The notes beneath the pieces were generated by a model. The model was not told the DNA's origin, ran no database searches, and worked only from the letters and a program-made list of their open reading frames with translations. Positions 16,996 through 25,540 of a DNA stretch of 36,813 nucleotides are shown in pieces. This DNA comes from Acidobacteriaceae bacterium (GTDB lineage Bacteria; Acidobacteriota; Terriglobia; Bryobacterales; Bryobacteraceae): positions 1 to 36,813 of the forward strand of contig JAFATG010000096.1 in the NCBI GenBank assembly GCA_019244055.1, in the 5' to 3' direction. The translations under genes were made by a program, and so were the position numbers. How positions within the stretch are numbered: position 1 is the stretch's first letter; every line of letters starts with the position of its first letter.

Positions 16996-17348
16996 TTACT
17001 GAAGCGGTAGATAAATCACACCCGCGGCCCAGTCTGACTCCTGCGAACAGCGGTCGAGAAGCAGGACTTCCTCGATCACTTGTCCAATTGGGAGCGAATC
17101 AGGCACAAGGACGATCGACGTGCATCCGGCCGCCTGCCGGTGTTGAAGCACGAGGGCTGGAACCATTGTTGCTAAATCGTGCGTGAGGACTATGCGCTTA
17201 TTCATCGTTGCCCATGCCAGCAATCTCTCATCGTCACGACCGGCGATCTCAGGAATATCCTGAGCACGGTTAAATCAAGGTCAGGGGAGCGACGCAATAG
17301 CCCTCGAATAATGTCGTTGTCAAAACACTCGTCCGCAAGCCATTTCAC
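16996..17348 (-). pseudogene. Frameshifted DUF5615 PIN-like toxin
   Basis: The gene would start at GTG 17348, overlapping the antitoxin stop by 4 nt (GTGA). It reads VKWLADECFDNDIIRGLLRR, the N-terminus of a DUF5615 PIN-like protein with the acidic DE pair. The frame is lost near 17250: the expected continuation DIPEIAGRDDERLLAWA and the KRIVLTHDLATMVP motif lie in another frame, which runs to the stop at 16996. One inserted base (or two deleted) would restore a full protein of about 117 aa. Such proteins are predicted RNases or toxins paired with DUF433 antitoxins. As it stands the gene is broken unless the sequence has an error. Confidence 0.75.
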
Positions 17349-17718
17349 TGGGGCTTCTGGCGGGCGAGTAGGCGATCTCGAAGGCCCTTTGGCGACCACT
17401 CCGGATGAGAGGCAAGCACTGCCTCCTCGTTCCGCGCGCGAGTTTCAAAGTACTCAGCCAATCGTCCGCATGCTTGAGGTAATACCCAATGACCTGATAG
17501 ACGTCCGACAATTGCAAACTGCAGTACTTCTGCACAATTTCCTCGGCCGTTGCACCCCGGTTGAATGCTCGAACCACAAGATCGAGCGTGATGCGAGTAC
17601 CGCCAACCCGAAACGCACCCTGAGCGTCTCTGGCCAATGGAATTTCGTCAACAACGGCGGTCACGTCTAGATTGTCGCCCAGCGCCTGCGAGAGAAGCAA
17701 GACTCTGTCCAGCCACAC
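17345..17718 (-). pseudogene. Frameshifted DUF433 antitoxin
   Basis: The first two thirds match DUF433 antitoxins: AVVDEIPLARDAQGAFRVGG, TRITLDLVVRAFNRGATAEE and SLQLSDVYQVIGYYLKHADD. The frame then breaks near 17460. The usual C-terminal tail, AEYFETRARNEEAVLASHPE followed by WSPKGLRDRLLARQKPQ, continues in a different frame and stops at 17345, overlapping the toxin start. In the unshifted frame the protein would run on to 17320 with an unrelated tail. The start is a GTG at 17718, or more likely a GTG at 17667 (VTAVVDEIPL). The neighbouring toxin is also frameshifted, so the pair looks dead. Confidence 0.75.
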
Positions 17719-17739
17719 TAATGATCAGCTTAACCTTAT

Positions 17740-18816
17740 TTACCGGCTCCGAGCTGCGACCGACTGTTTCGCGGTGTCGATGGGCGTAGGTGTGGCGGGC
17801 GCCGGTTCGGCGTCGCCGTTCTTGGTCAAACCGAGCGTCTTGCGAAGTTCGGTATCGATCTTGGCGCGGATGTCGGGGTTGTCGCGGAGAAACTGCCGGG
17901 CGTTTTCCCTGCCCTGCCCGATACGTTCGCCCTTATAGCTGAACCAGGAGCCGCTCTTCTCAATGATGTTGTTGGTCACGCCGAGATCGAGCAGATCCCC
18001 TTCGCGCGAAACGCCTTCTCCATAGATAATGTCGAACTCGGCTTCGCGGAAAGGCGCCGCAACCTTGTTCTTCACGACTTTGACTTTAGTGCGGTTGCCG
18101 GTGACCGTTTCGCCATCTTTAATCGCTGCGATGCGGCGAATATCCACGCGTACGGACGAATAGAACTTGAGCGCGCGTCCGCCGGTGGTGGTTTCCGGAT
18201 TGCCGAACATCACGCCGATCTTTTCCCGGATCTGATTGATGAAGATCAGGCAGGTATTGGATTTGGAGACGATCCCGGTGAGCTTGCGCATAGCCTGCGA
18301 CATGAGCCGCGCCTGCACGCCCATATGCGAGTCGCCCATTTCGCCATCTAATTCCGCCTTCGGAACCAATGCTGCGACCGAATCGACCACCAGGACATCG
18401 ATGGATCCGGAGGTGATGAGCGCGCTGGTGATTTCCAGCGCCTGTTCGGCGAAATCGGGCTGCGAGACGAGCAGGTTATCTACATCGACGCCGAGCTGTT
18501 TGGCATAAACCGGATCGAGCGCGTGCTCCACGTCAATGAACGCCGCCATACCGCCCAATCTCTGGGCTTCGGCGACGACTTGAAGCGCGATCGTGGTCTT
18601 ACCAGAAGATTCGGGGCCGAAGATCTCGCAGATCCGGCCGCGAGGGAATCCGCCCACGCCCAGCGCACAATCGAGCGAGATAGACCCGGTGGAGATGGCC
18701 GACACCGGGACGATCGCTTCCTTGGCACCAAGCCGGAGGATCGATCCCTTTCCAAACTGCTTTTCGATCTGCCCTAACGTGAGAGTTAAAGTACGATTGC
18801 GCTCTTTCTCGTCCAT
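17740..18816 (-). CDS. recA: Recombinase RecA
   Basis: This 358-aa protein is the DNA strand-exchange recombinase and SOS co-protease. The Walker A motif is GPESSGKT (67-74). Other RecA signatures are the [12 protein letters not shown]-like Walker B, the [11 protein letters not shown] segment, the [19 protein letters not shown] loop and the [14 protein letters not shown] signature. The C-terminus has a proline- and alanine-rich tail ([11 protein letters not shown]). The ATG at 18816 is chosen because AAGGA lies 6 nt upstream and the sequence [11 protein letters not shown] begins the N-terminal domain; the frame is open further upstream but without family resemblance. A good promoter lies at 18858-18885. 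The 3' end is duplicated downstream. Confidence 0.97.
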   Translation of the reverse strand: MDEKERNRTLTLTLGQIEKQFGKGSILRLGAKEAIVPVSAISTGSISLDCALGVGGFPRGRICEIFGPESSGKTTIALQVVAEAQRLGGMAAFIDVEHALDPVYAKQLGVDVDNLLVSQPDFAEQALEITSALITSGSIDVLVVDSVAALVPKAELDGEMGDSHMGVQARLMSQAMRKLTGIVSKSNTCLIFINQIREKIGVMFGNPETTTGGRALKFYSSVRVDIRRIAAIKDGETVTGNRTKVKVVKNKVAAPFREAEFDIIYGEGVSREGDLLDLGVTNNIIEKSGSWFSYKGERIGQGRENARQFLRDNPDIRAKIDTELRKTLGLTKNGDAEPAPATPTPIDTAKQSVAARSR

Positions 18817-18857
18817 AGGATTCCTTTCAAAGCGGCGCCGGCGGGGAGGTCTTTCCC

Positions 18858-18895
18858 AGTATACTCCCAAACAAATATCTGCCAAGTTGTTTTGG
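18858..18895 (-). promoter_or_regulatory. recA promoter
   Basis: On the minus strand TTGGCA (18885-18880) and TATACT (18863-18858) are separated by 16 bp, each matching five of six consensus bases. The promoter lies 42-69 bp before the recA ATG. An imperfect inverted repeat, CCAAACAA at 18867-18874 and TTGTTTTGG at 18887-18895, surrounds the -35 and could be a LexA-type operator, but it does not match a known box. Confidence 0.55.
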
Positions 18896-18926
18896 CTAGC
18901 GTTCCTTATCTGGTGTAACAAATTCC

Positions 18927-19598
18927 TCATTGACAGGAAAGCGTACTCTTGCCCGTGACAGGAGGTACCTCCATAATCACATTTGCTTTGTATCCAGAAA
19001 CGAGCCAAATGTCCGATACAACCACGGCATTGTATGTCTTGGGTGTGACCCGGACCTGGTACCTGCCAGCGACAGCGTTAAGAAGCTCGAAACTGCCACC
19101 GCGATCGGTGGACGACGATAGTAAAACGTCGCCGCTAGCCGAATCGAGAAGGTCAACCCTGGCACCGCGCAGCGGTTTGTGCAAGCCAAGTGTCCGAACG
19201 CTTCCGTCAAGAACGGGTGCCCCGGGCGCAGGTACGTAGTGAGGAAGTGCGGCAAGAATGGGCAGATCGCATTTCAAAAACTCCAGAGAAAGGTCAAGAG
19301 GATGGGAAGTACCTTCGGGTACGAGCACATTTGAGACTATTCTTCTCCTAAACCCGGGCCCTAATGCCTGTAACTGGTATTCGCCAGGAGGCACCTGCGA
19401 AAACGCGAACCCACCGTTTGCGTCAGCTATTGTTTGGAATACCTGAGTGGGCGAGAAAAGCGAAACGGCCGCACCGCTGATTCCTGGAGCCCCGTTAAGC
19501 CCCTCTACGGTCCCCGACACCACTGCGTCACGCTGCATCGACAGGCTTGCGGAGACTGAGATGCAACATACGGCTAATACCAATATTCGTGAGGTCAT
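18927..19598 (-). CDS. Secreted carboxypeptidase-regulatory-like domain protein
   Basis: The 223-aa protein starts at ATG 19598 with a signal peptide ([20 protein letters not shown]). Two tandem beta-sandwich domains of the carboxypeptidase regulatory-like type follow. The first has [20 protein letters not shown] and [20 protein letters not shown] (about 28-85). The second has [35 protein letters not shown] and a final strand (about 138-210). Such domains are common as adhesive or structural repeats in acidobacterial exported proteins. The frame is open upstream to 19700, but that part overlaps a gene remnant on the other strand and would hide the signal peptide. No ribosome site is obvious. 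It is divergent from nothing functional nearby. Confidence 0.7.
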   Translation of the reverse strand: MTSRILVLAVCCISVSASLSMQRDAVVSGTVEGLNGAPGISGAAVSLFSPTQVFQTIADANGGFAFSQVPPGEYQLQALGPGFRRRIVSNVLVPEGTSHPLDLSLEFLKCDLPILAALPHYVPAPGAPVLDGSVRTLGLHKPLRGARVDLLDSASGDVLLSSSTDRGGSFELLNAVAGRYQVRVTPKTYNAVVVSDIWLVSGYKANVIMEVPPVTGKSTLSCQ

Positions 19599-19658
19599 AA
19601 GGACCGGTTTATAAGATGTTGACGACCAGTAGGCAAAGGCCCATGTTGCCGCCCATCG

Positions 19659-19838
19659 GGAACTCCGATCGTCATTGATGTTAACGGCAGCGGCTTTCAT
19701 CTTACGTCTCTTGAAAACGGAGTCACGTTTGATTTCTTCGGCTCCGGGACGCTAGTGAAAATCTTGGATTTCGACGGGGTCGACGAATGCTTTCTTGGTT
19801 CGCGATCTATGACAACACCATGGTCGGAGTTTGGCTGA
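19659..19838 (+). pseudogene. Remnant of a large secreted protein
   Basis: In frame from 19659 the plus strand encodes TPIVIDVNGSGFHLTSLENG followed by VTFDFFGSGTLVKILDFDGV. This resembles the PIxIDxxGxGFxLT...GVxFDxxGxG module found in large secreted or RHS-like proteins. The open frame has no start of its own, is interrupted at the 3' side and ends at a TGA at 19836-19838; a neighbouring frame continues the resemblance briefly (NAFLVRDL then a stop). It is therefore a degenerate piece of a gene whose other parts are absent from the window. Confidence 0.5.
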
Positions 19839-19885
19839 TTCTCTCGATAAGACTAAACGTGCGCAGCCGCTGCCGAGTTTAGCCG

Positions 19886-20848
19886 CTATACGCTTTCGCG
19901 ACGGGCGTAGTATCCTCTGCGCGCCCGAATCACTAAATCTTTACGGCCTTTCACCTTAATCTGCACCTCATGGTACCGGCCATCGTTATTCAGGGGCTCT
20001 GGACGATAGAAGAGGTTATATTGATGCCGCAGTTCATTGGCGATGTTCTCAAAGGACTGGTTTAAATCTTTCGCCTGGAACGGGAAGAAGCAGACGCCTC
20101 CGGTTTGCTCGGCGAGATATCGCATGACCTTGTCGCCCTCGGTTTCGACGTGGCTGATGTTGGTTGAAATCGTATAGATGACGGTGTCGGCCCGTTGCGC
20201 CATCTCGAGCGCTTGGTCGCGGCTGTAGCGGCTGTCGTTATCTTCGCCGTCGCTCAGAATGACCATGGCTCGGCGGAATTTATACATCGGCTGATCCTTC
20301 ATAAGCTTCTCCTTGCAGGCGTAGTAGATCGCGTCATAAAGAGCCGTGCCGCCACCCGGGCGCAGTCTGCCGATGGCGTTTTCCAGATCGTTGGTGTTGT
20401 TCGTCATGTCCACTGCCAACTCGGCGGCCGTGTCGAAACTGACAACGGTCGCTTTATCCTGCTGGCGAACGACGCTGTTAACAAAGTTCGTGGCCGCTTC
20501 CTGCTGGAAGTGAAACCGATCGCGAACGCTGTTGCTGGTATCGATCAGAATCGCGAGACGAAGGGGCAGATCGGTTTCCGCTGTGAACTCCAGAATGTTC
20601 TGCGGCTTCTTGTTCTCGAATACTTGAAATTCATCCTTCGTCAGATCTGTAACGAAGCGTCCCCGCTTATCCGTAACTGTGAACAGCATGTTGACGCGCG
20701 TGACCTCGGCTCGAATGGGCGTATCCGAGGTGATCTCCGGCTGCTGCCGAGAAACGGGGGGCGCCGGCTTTTGACGCGCCTGCAAAGTGCCGAAAGACAC
20801 CGCACCAGCGGCGGCCAAAACGGCCAAAGGAACTGCTACCGATTTCAT
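19886..20848 (-). CDS. Secreted VWA-domain protein (acidobacterial VWFA-related)
   Basis: The 320-aa protein has a signal peptide (about 1-23) and an N-terminal beta domain with TVTDKRGRFVTDLTKDEFQV (57-76), typical of the acidobacterial VWFA-related family. A VWA domain follows (about 96-290). Its metal-ion-dependent adhesion site is visible as DTSNS (103-107), with the further motifs GGGTALYDAIYYA and MVILSDGEDNDSR. All MIDAS elements are present, so metal-dependent binding of a protein partner is likely. The C-terminus QYNLFYRPEPLNNDGRYHEV matches the family tail. Role and partner are unknown. Its stop is 37 nt beyond a plus-strand remnant. Confidence 0.88.
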   Translation of the reverse strand: MKSVAVPLAVLAAAGAVSFGTLQARQKPAPPVSRQQPEITSDTPIRAEVTRVNMLFTVTDKRGRFVTDLTKDEFQVFENKKPQNILEFTAETDLPLRLAILIDTSNSVRDRFHFQQEAATNFVNSVVRQQDKATVVSFDTAAELAVDMTNNTNDLENAIGRLRPGGGTALYDAIYYACKEKLMKDQPMYKFRRAMVILSDGEDNDSRYSRDQALEMAQRADTVIYTISTNISHVETEGDKVMRYLAEQTGGVCFFPFQAKDLNQSFENIANELRHQYNLFYRPEPLNNDGRYHEVQIKVKGRKDLVIRARRGYYARRESV

Positions 20849-20856
20849 CGCGATGC

Positions 20857-21783
20857 CTATATTTTAGCCCTCAGATCACGTACCTGGCATAGAAAACTCT
20901 GCAGGTCCTGCGGCAATGGACTTTCGACCGCGACCCATTGTCCGCTTGAGGGCGAGCGGAAGCGCAAGCGGTGCGCATGGAGGAAGAAGCGTCCCAACGG
21001 AGCTACGTCCTGGATCGCACTGGGCGCGCCATAAAGCCGGTCGCCGACTATGGGACGGTGCAGGCTCGCGAGGTGAACGCGAATCTGATGAGTGCGGCCG
21101 GTTCCGATTGAAACATCGAGGTAGCTGAAAGGATCGAGCTCCTCCATGACGCGGTAGCTCGTCAGAGCGGTGCGGCCGGAGCCGAGCTTTGTAGTCATGC
21201 GGGTACGGCGGGTGGGATCGCGTGCGATGGGAGTCACGATTTGGCCTTCGAGTTGTTTCATCCGGCCATGCACAAGGGCCCAATAATTCTTCTCGACCTG
21301 GCGATCATGGAACTGCTTAGCGAGGGACTGGTGCGCCCGGTCGGTTCGCGCCACGGCCAGCACGCCGCTGGTTTCCCGATCGAGACGATGTACGATGCCA
21401 GGGCGAAGATCGCCGTTGATCGAGGACAAAGAGCCGAAGTGATAGAGGAGCGCATTGACTACGGTACCATCGGTATGGCCCGCGCCCGCATGCACGACCA
21501 TCCCCGCCGCCTTGTCAACGACGATGACATCCGAATCCTCGTAGAGGATCTGTAGCGGTAGTTTTTCCGGCTCGGCTTTCAGCGGCGTGAGATCTGCCGG
21601 CTCGACTGTTATGTTTTCGCCACCGCGCAATAGATAGGATGCGCGGGCAGTTCCGCCATTCACTAGAACGCGCTCCTGTTTGATCCAGGACTGTAGCCGG
21701 GAGCGGCTGAATTCCGGCAATCGCTCATGCAGAAACGAATCCAATCGCTTCCCCGCGTCGACCGGCTCCGCGCTAAGTATCAC
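20857..21783 (-). CDS. rluD: RluD-family 23S rRNA pseudouridine synthase
   Basis: The 308-aa protein has an N-terminal S4 RNA-binding domain (about 9-60, RLDSFLHERLPEFSRSRLQ) and a RluA/RluD catalytic domain. The catalytic aspartate is D135 in GIVHRLDRETSGVLAVA. Additional motifs are YEDSDVIVVDKAAGMVVHAG, GRTHQIRVHLASLHRPIVGD and FFLHAHRLRF. The two-domain form fits RluD, which modifies positions near 1911-1917 of 23S rRNA, though RluC-like specificity cannot be excluded. The ATG overlaps the stop of the DUF1684 gene by 4 nt, so mutS2, DUF1684 and rluD form an operon-like unit. Confidence 0.9.
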   Translation of the reverse strand: MILSAEPVDAGKRLDSFLHERLPEFSRSRLQSWIKQERVLVNGGTARASYLLRGGENITVEPADLTPLKAEPEKLPLQILYEDSDVIVVDKAAGMVVHAGAGHTDGTVVNALLYHFGSLSSINGDLRPGIVHRLDRETSGVLAVARTDRAHQSLAKQFHDRQVEKNYWALVHGRMKQLEGQIVTPIARDPTRRTRMTTKLGSGRTALTSYRVMEELDPFSYLDVSIGTGRTHQIRVHLASLHRPIVGDRLYGAPSAIQDVAPLGRFFLHAHRLRFRSPSSGQWVAVESPLPQDLQSFLCQVRDLRAKI

Positions 21784-22634
21784 GGCGATTCGGCATATTC
21801 GATGTGCCCTTTGCCGTAGCGCTTCTCGCCTGCGGTAACAGGAAAGGGCAGGGTATTCTCGCGAGGCGGCAAGGGGCAGGTCGCGTAGGGAGTGAACGTA
21901 CAGGGCGGGTTATAGGAACGATTGAAATCGAGATCGACCTTGCCGTTCTCTGGAAGCGGAGTGTTTAGCATGCGGCCTGCCTGGTAGGTTTCGGTCTTAT
22001 TCGTCGGGTCTTTGAAGAGGAAGAATAATGTCTGGCCTTCGTAGATCGGGCGTAGATGATACGACTGGCCGCGATAAGTAAATTCGACGATTCCGGGGCT
22101 CTCTTCCTGGTCGCTTTGACCGACGATGTTGAGGATTGGGATCATCCGCTTATCGGGAACGAATTTGGCCTGAAAGCGGAGCTCAGGATCGACAGGGAAA
22201 TACTTCATACCCTGAAAATTCTTGAGCACCGGGCTGGCGCTGTCGGTTGCGCGAACGGCGAGCCGGTCACTTCGCTTGATAACAAAAAAGGAGACCGTGC
22301 CGGCGTGGATGACGGTTGGTTTGTCTTCGTCATAGGACAGAGGTCGTTGCGAGCCGTCCGGGCTCATGAAGGTGACTTTGTTATTTTCGAGGCGCAACGT
22401 CCCCGCCCGTGCCGGAGCCGACCCTTTGGGCAGAACGAAATTGTTCGAAGCGGCCGAACCGATCGTGTTGTCGCCAGCCTTCAACCAGAACAGGCCGACT
22501 AATGATAGCCAGCCGCTTGGCGAACGCAGCCCTGCATCGCGTTGCTGTTGCCAATCATGAATCGATTCTTGGTAGTTGGACGAAGCCATTATTGTCAAGC
22601 TGAACACCGCAAACCCGATCAAGAATCTCCCCAT
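21780..22634 (-). CDS. DUF1684 family protein, exported
   Basis: The 284-aa protein starts at ATG 22634 with a signal-peptide-like N-terminus (MGRFLIGFAVFSLTIMASS). The DUF1684 hallmarks are visible: an N-terminal W..R...L.SP.GWLSLVGLFWL (about 27-49), an internal GRMLNTPLP, DLDFNRSYNPPCTFTPYATC with its Asn-Pro-Pro-Cys element, and PPRENTLPFPVTAGEKRYGK near the C-terminus. The family has no firmly known function. The gene begins 4 nt after the mutS2 stop and ends in an ATGA overlap with rluD. An upstream start at 22712 would lie within mutS2 and hide the signal peptide. Confidence 0.85.
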   Translation of the reverse strand: MGRFLIGFAVFSLTIMASSNYQESIHDWQQQRDAGLRSPSGWLSLVGLFWLKAGDNTIGSAASNNFVLPKGSAPARAGTLRLENNKVTFMSPDGSQRPLSYDEDKPTVIHAGTVSFFVIKRSDRLAVRATDSASPVLKNFQGMKYFPVDPELRFQAKFVPDKRMIPILNIVGQSDQEESPGIVEFTYRGQSYHLRPIYEGQTLFFLFKDPTNKTETYQAGRMLNTPLPENGKVDLDFNRSYNPPCTFTPYATCPLPPRENTLPFPVTAGEKRYGKGHIEYAESP

Positions 22635-22638
22635 AGAG

Positions 22639-25044
22639 CTATTCTCGCAACTCAACGATGGTCGCCCCCGTCCCGCCTTCGGAAGGTGTGGCGCTATAAA
22701 AGCGGCTGACATGGGGGTTTGAGCCGAGGAATTCGCTCACGGCTTTCCGCAAGATGCCCATGCCGTGACCGTGGACGATACGGACGCGATTCACAGAGGC
22801 TAGTGCGGCGGAATCCAGGAACTTGTCGACTTGCTCGACCGCTTCTTCCGCCCGCTGGCCGATGATGTTCAACTCGCGGTAATCCGTAGTCCAGGCCGGA
22901 CCGGCTTCGACGCGAATGTTCTTGGATAAGCGCGCGGGTTCGAGAGTTTCAGGCACGACCTCGGCGACATCTTCGGGCGGAACCTGCATTTTGAGAAAAC
23001 CGGCTTCGACTTCGAGCAACCCGTTTTTGAGAATGCGCCGGATAGTTGCCACTTCACGAACATCTTTCAGGCGGACGCGCGCGCCCTGCTTAAGGGAAGG
23101 CTGCAGTGATTTCACGGTTTCGGCGGCCGGCGCGATCGCTTCAGCGGCTTCCTCGCGGAACTCGCGTTTGGCTTTCGAAATCAGCCGCTGGGCCTGATCG
23201 GCGGCTTTGCGCTGCTCGGCTTGCTGGGCGAGTTGCTCCATCGCCATTTGCGCGCGCGCTTCAAAACCAGCGATCACGGATTCCGATTTCTTCTCCCATT
23301 CGCGCTGGCGCTGCTGTTCCCGGCGTGCCGCTTCATTCTGAAGCTGAGTCTCGCGAGCGCGAGCGCTGCGGATCGCTTCTTCCAGCTCCTGCGCACGCCG
23401 GGCATTCTCCTCAGTCTGCCGGTGCAGTTCCGTGAGTAACTCCTGGAAATCGGCCTGCATCCGCGGAAGGACGGAGCGCGCATGGACCAGTACTGCCTCG
23501 GGCAGTTCGAGACGAGTGGCGATATCGAGCCCGGCAGACTTGCCCGGTGTTCCCACTCTCAGAAGATAGGTCGGCTGAAGCGTCTCCTCGTTGAAGCCCA
23601 TAGAGGCGTTCAAGACGCCTTCGGTGTGGGCGCCGTACAACTTCAGCGGGAGGAGATGGGTAGAAGCGAGGCAGAACGCGCCGGATTTGCGAAACTCGTC
23701 TAGAATAGCCACACCAAGCGCTCCGCCCTCTTCGGGATCGGTTGCGCGGCCGAGCTCGTCGAGCAGAACTAGGCTGTCGGGCGTAACCTGCTGGAGCATC
23801 TGTTTGACATGAAGCAGGTGGCCGGAGAAGCTGGATAGACTTTCAGCGATCGATTGCTGGTCGCCGATATCGGCCAACACGTCATCGAGCAGCGGGAACT
23901 CAGCTTCCGTGCATGGGACGGGAATCGCAGCGTGAGCCATGAGCGCGAGTAAACCGGTGGTTTTCATCGTGACGGTCTTACCGCCCGTGTTAGGGCCGCT
24001 GATCAGCAGGCAGCGCTGTGATTCCGTTAGCTCGAAAGAGATCGGAACAATGGGTTTGTTCTGTTTGCGCAGGACAGTTTCCAGCAGGGGATGACGCGCT
24101 TCGCGCAGAACCAGCTTCGGCCGCTCACGACTGAAACGCGGGATCACGGCGTCATAGTCGCGGGCGAAAGCGCCTTTGGCGAAGATGGAATCGAACTCGG
24201 CGAGAGTCTCCGCGGTTGCCGCGATTTCGCCCACATGTTCGCGCAGTGCGTTGGTGATCTCGGCGAGGATGTGCTCGATTTCGCGCAGTTCATCTTCGCG
24301 CAAACGGACAAGCTGGTTATTTAGAGCAATCGTTTCGAGCGGCTCGACAAAAAGCGTGCGACCGCTGCCGCTCGACCCGTGAATAACGCCGTCGACCCGA
24401 CCCTTCTGACCGGCAACGATGGGCACAACATAACGATCCTCGCGAATAGTGACGAAGTCTTCCTGCAGAGTACCGTCGCTGCGGTGGGCTCGCAGAAAGC
24501 GCTCCAGTGATTCCTGAATACTGCGCTGCTGGCGCTCGATATCGCGGCGGATTCGGCGGAGGGCAACACTAGCTTGATCGGCCAGGCTGCCGTCGGGAAG
24601 AAACGAGGGCTCATAGCGGCGAGAGAGATCGCGCAGATCGGCGAGAGTTCGAGCGCGTTGAGCCAGCCGAGAATAGCGCTCCGCGACTGAGAGGAGAATC
24701 CCGCGATATTCGCCGGCAATCGCAAGAGTGTGGAACAAGTCCAGGATTTCACGGCCATCGAGCGAGGCCCCTTCCATTCTAAGAATACGGATTGCATTAC
24801 TAACGTCGCGCAATTGATTGAAGCGCAGGCGAATCGCAGCGCCGCTCGAGGCGGTTTGAGCGCTCGATACTTCGCGAAGATAGGCAATCGCTTCGCCCGC
24901 TTCGGCGAGAGCGGATTCGAGAGCTGGGCGGTTGTTATGCGGCTGGAGAGCGAAAACGAGCTCGCGGCCGGCTGCACTGCCGGCATAGTTCGCGAGCAGC
25001 TCTTTCAGCTCGGGAAATTGAAGAAGATCGGTACTGGACAACAC
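22639..25044 (-). CDS. mutS2: Endonuclease MutS2
   Basis: The protein has about 801 aa from a GTG at 25044; a TTG at 25110 would extend it by 22 residues but overlaps the NUDIX gene. It has the MutS core and clamp regions. The ATPase domain carries Walker A GPNTGGKTVTMKT (around residue 348) and Walker B LVLLDELGRATDPEEG (around 423). A long glutamate- and arginine-rich coiled coil (about 515-640) follows. The C-terminal Smr nuclease domain ends with VRIVHGHGMGILRKAV and PSEGGTGATIVEL. The mismatch-recognition domain I of MutS is absent, as expected for MutS2. It acts in recombination suppression or in rescue of collided ribosomes, depending on the organism. It is followed directly by DUF1684 and rluD. 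Confidence 0.93.
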   Translation of the reverse strand: MLSSTDLLQFPELKELLANYAGSAAGRELVFALQPHNNRPALESALAEAGEAIAYLREVSSAQTASSGAAIRLRFNQLRDVSNAIRILRMEGASLDGREILDLFHTLAIAGEYRGILLSVAERYSRLAQRARTLADLRDLSRRYEPSFLPDGSLADQASVALRRIRRDIERQQRSIQESLERFLRAHRSDGTLQEDFVTIREDRYVVPIVAGQKGRVDGVIHGSSGSGRTLFVEPLETIALNNQLVRLREDELREIEHILAEITNALREHVGEIAATAETLAEFDSIFAKGAFARDYDAVIPRFSRERPKLVLREARHPLLETVLRKQNKPIVPISFELTESQRCLLISGPNTGGKTVTMKTTGLLALMAHAAIPVPCTEAEFPLLDDVLADIGDQQSIAESLSSFSGHLLHVKQMLQQVTPDSLVLLDELGRATDPEEGGALGVAILDEFRKSGAFCLASTHLLPLKLYGAHTEGVLNASMGFNEETLQPTYLLRVGTPGKSAGLDIATRLELPEAVLVHARSVLPRMQADFQELLTELHRQTEENARRAQELEEAIRSARARETQLQNEAARREQQRQREWEKKSESVIAGFEARAQMAMEQLAQQAEQRKAADQAQRLISKAKREFREEAAEAIAPAAETVKSLQPSLKQGARVRLKDVREVATIRRILKNGLLEVEAGFLKMQVPPEDVAEVVPETLEPARLSKNIRVEAGPAWTTDYRELNIIGQRAEEAVEQVDKFLDSAALASVNRVRIVHGHGMGILRKAVSEFLGSNPHVSRFYSATPSEGGTGATIVELRE

Positions 25045-25057
25045 AGATGTCTCAAGG

Positions 25058-25522
25058 CTACGGACGGGTGACCTGAGGGCACGTTTTGCGGTCAGAGCAG
25101 CACGCCTCAATCACTTCGCGAGTGCCTTCCGTCATTGTTAGATCTTTTAGCGCCTCGAAATCAAACCAGGCGGCGGAACGGGAGTCATCGCCGGGCTCGA
25201 GCCTGCCTCCGATGATGGAGCAATAGAAATCGATCAGCACGTAGTGGTACTCGCAAGTGCCTGATTGATCGGGCATGATCCTTTCAAAGACGGTGGCGAT
25301 GGAATCAACTGAGATCTGGAAGCCGGTCTCTTCGAGCACTTCGCGAGCAATCGCGCCTTCCAACGTCTCGCCGGTTTCGACGCAGCCGCCGGGCAGAGAC
25401 CAGTAGCCGATTAGCGGCGGTTTGCCGCGCTCGACCAGCAAAACTCGCCCGGAGTCAAAGATCAGCGCGCCGACTCCCAGGACCGGACGAGCCGGATACT
25501 GCCGACCGTTGGATTCGCTCAC
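25058..25522 (-). CDS. NUDIX hydrolase
   Basis: The 154-aa protein carries a complete NUDIX box at residues 46-68 (GCVETGETLEGAIAREVLEE then TGF), matching GX5EX7REUXEEXGU. It hydrolyses nucleoside diphosphates linked to another group. PALIFDSGRVLLVERG-like sequence at about 16-32 and PPLIGYWSLPGG just before the box fit small ADP-ribose/NADH pyrophosphatase-like members. A C-terminal cysteine cluster, CCSDRKTC, is unusual but not a known motif. The gene lies between bcp and mutS2 on the same strand with short gaps. The substrate is not determinable from sequence. Confidence 0.9.
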   Translation of the reverse strand: MSESNGRQYPARPVLGVGALIFDSGRVLLVERGKPPLIGYWSLPGGCVETGETLEGAIAREVLEETGFQISVDSIATVFERIMPDQSGTCEYHYVLIDFYCSIIGGRLEPGDDSRSAAWFDFEALKDLTMTEGTREVIEACCSDRKTCPQVTRP

Positions 25523-25540
25523 TATATTTATGGATGCTAG

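Noticed and set aside
24321-24986. 221-aa open frame inside mutS2
   Set aside because: It is a shifted frame of mutS2 on the same strand with no motifs.
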